From contig JAQYWL010000280.1 of the NCBI GenBank assembly GCA_030145035.1, positions 1 to 12,984 of the forward strand: DNA of 12,984 nt, read 5' to 3'. Source of the DNA: Desulfobacteria bacterium (GTDB lineage Bacteria > Desulfobacterota > Desulfobacteria > Desulfobacterales > C00003060). The translations under genes were made by a program, and so were the position numbers. Positions 12,816 through 12,984 of this stretch are shown here, piece after piece; the stretch's first letter is position 1, and each line of letters starts with the position of its first letter. The notes beneath the pieces were generated by a model. The model did not search any database, was not told where the DNA came from, and was given only the letters and a program-made list of their open reading frames with translations.

Positions 12816-12984
12816 ATGGGAATCGAAAATCTCTACGATCAATTCAACGAAATATTTAATTGTGCAGTTTCAAATATTGAGCCGCTTTATATGCGATTTG
12901 AAGCAGTTGGATTGCTTGATGGGTTTATGGAGAGGACATATGCGTATGAGTTGTATCACAAACTCCGATCTGCTCAGGAAAAAA
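12816..12984 (+). CDS. Unrecognised protein, N-terminal 56 codons (runs off the window)
   Basis: An ATG at 12816 has a strong ribosome site, GAAGGAG, 8 bases upstream, and the frame stays open to the window end. The product begins MGIENLYDQFNEIFNCAVSN and continues IEPLYMRFEAVGLLDGFMER, TYAYELYHKLRSAQEK. The segment looks helical and cytoplasmic, with no signal peptide. A TYAYELYHKLR-like block occurs, as far as I recall, in some uncharacterised proteins, but I cannot name the family. It starts 41 bases after the attC-like site, as the first gene of the next cassette would. Confidence 0.65.
   Translation, partial: MGIENLYDQFNEIFNCAVSNIEPLYMRFEAVGLLDGFMERTYAYELYHKLRSAQEK

Overview
The window looks like an accessory, gene-graveyard region of a bacterial chromosome. 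The best lineage clue is a broken integration-host-factor gene (9118-9408) whose protein reads like the IHF/HU proteins of sulfate reducers and related Desulfobacterota. Tandem DUF488 genes, a RAYT transposase and integron cassettes fit an environmental member of that group. This lineage call is an inference of modest confidence. Base composition and codon use shift sharply between neighbours, which suggests many separate arrivals.

Layout. 1-1725: two tyrosine recombinase genes on the minus strand (the second runs off the window), joined by a TAATG overlap. This is the arrangement of a Recombinase-In-Trio (RIT) element. Its promoter-side end carries four copies of a short motif, TTATGTWGA, and stops against what looks like the broken 3' end of a group II intron (1726-1774). 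1873-3090: an intact dGTP triphosphohydrolase. 3091-3405: two short gene remnants. 3406-5382: two integron gene cassettes without an integrase in view, an HNH nuclease and an HExxH metalloprotein, each followed by an attC site. 5377-6200: the tail of a broken gene, an intact DUF488 gene, and a DUF488 paralogue cut after about 25 codons. 6156-6415 minus: a decayed HU gene. 6577-8430: an intact UvrD/Rep-type helicase. 8491-8630: a RecD2 helicase fragment.

8725-9020: an IS200 derivative of about 300 bp, internally deleted but with its end hairpins and the hairpin that hides the tnpA ribosome site. 9118-9408: ihfA with a TAA stop at codon 32. 9509-9796 minus: the tail of an endonuclease/exonuclease/phosphatase gene. 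9927-10650 minus: an intact UPF0175/PIN (DUF3368) toxin-antitoxin-like pair. 10786-11450: an AlbA_2/Schlafen-type ATP-binding regulator, frameshifted and internally deleted. 11589-12523: a RAYT-type HUH transposase gene between 12-bp inverted repeats. 12589-12775: the 3' end of a gene followed by a third attC-like structure. 12816-end: the start of a new unrecognised gene placed as the next cassette would be.

How it fits together: most sequence here is either a mobile element (RIT, group II intron, integron cassettes, IS200, RAYT) or a gene broken by mobility. The intact genes are dGTPase, HNH nuclease, metalloprotein, DUF488, helicase and the PIN pair. Several of these types occur in phage-defence settings, but nothing in the sequence shows that they act together. 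The most informative signals are the integrase-less attC cassettes with two little-known genes, the RIT end abutting a group II intron, and the self-contained RAYT element next to a third attC-like site.
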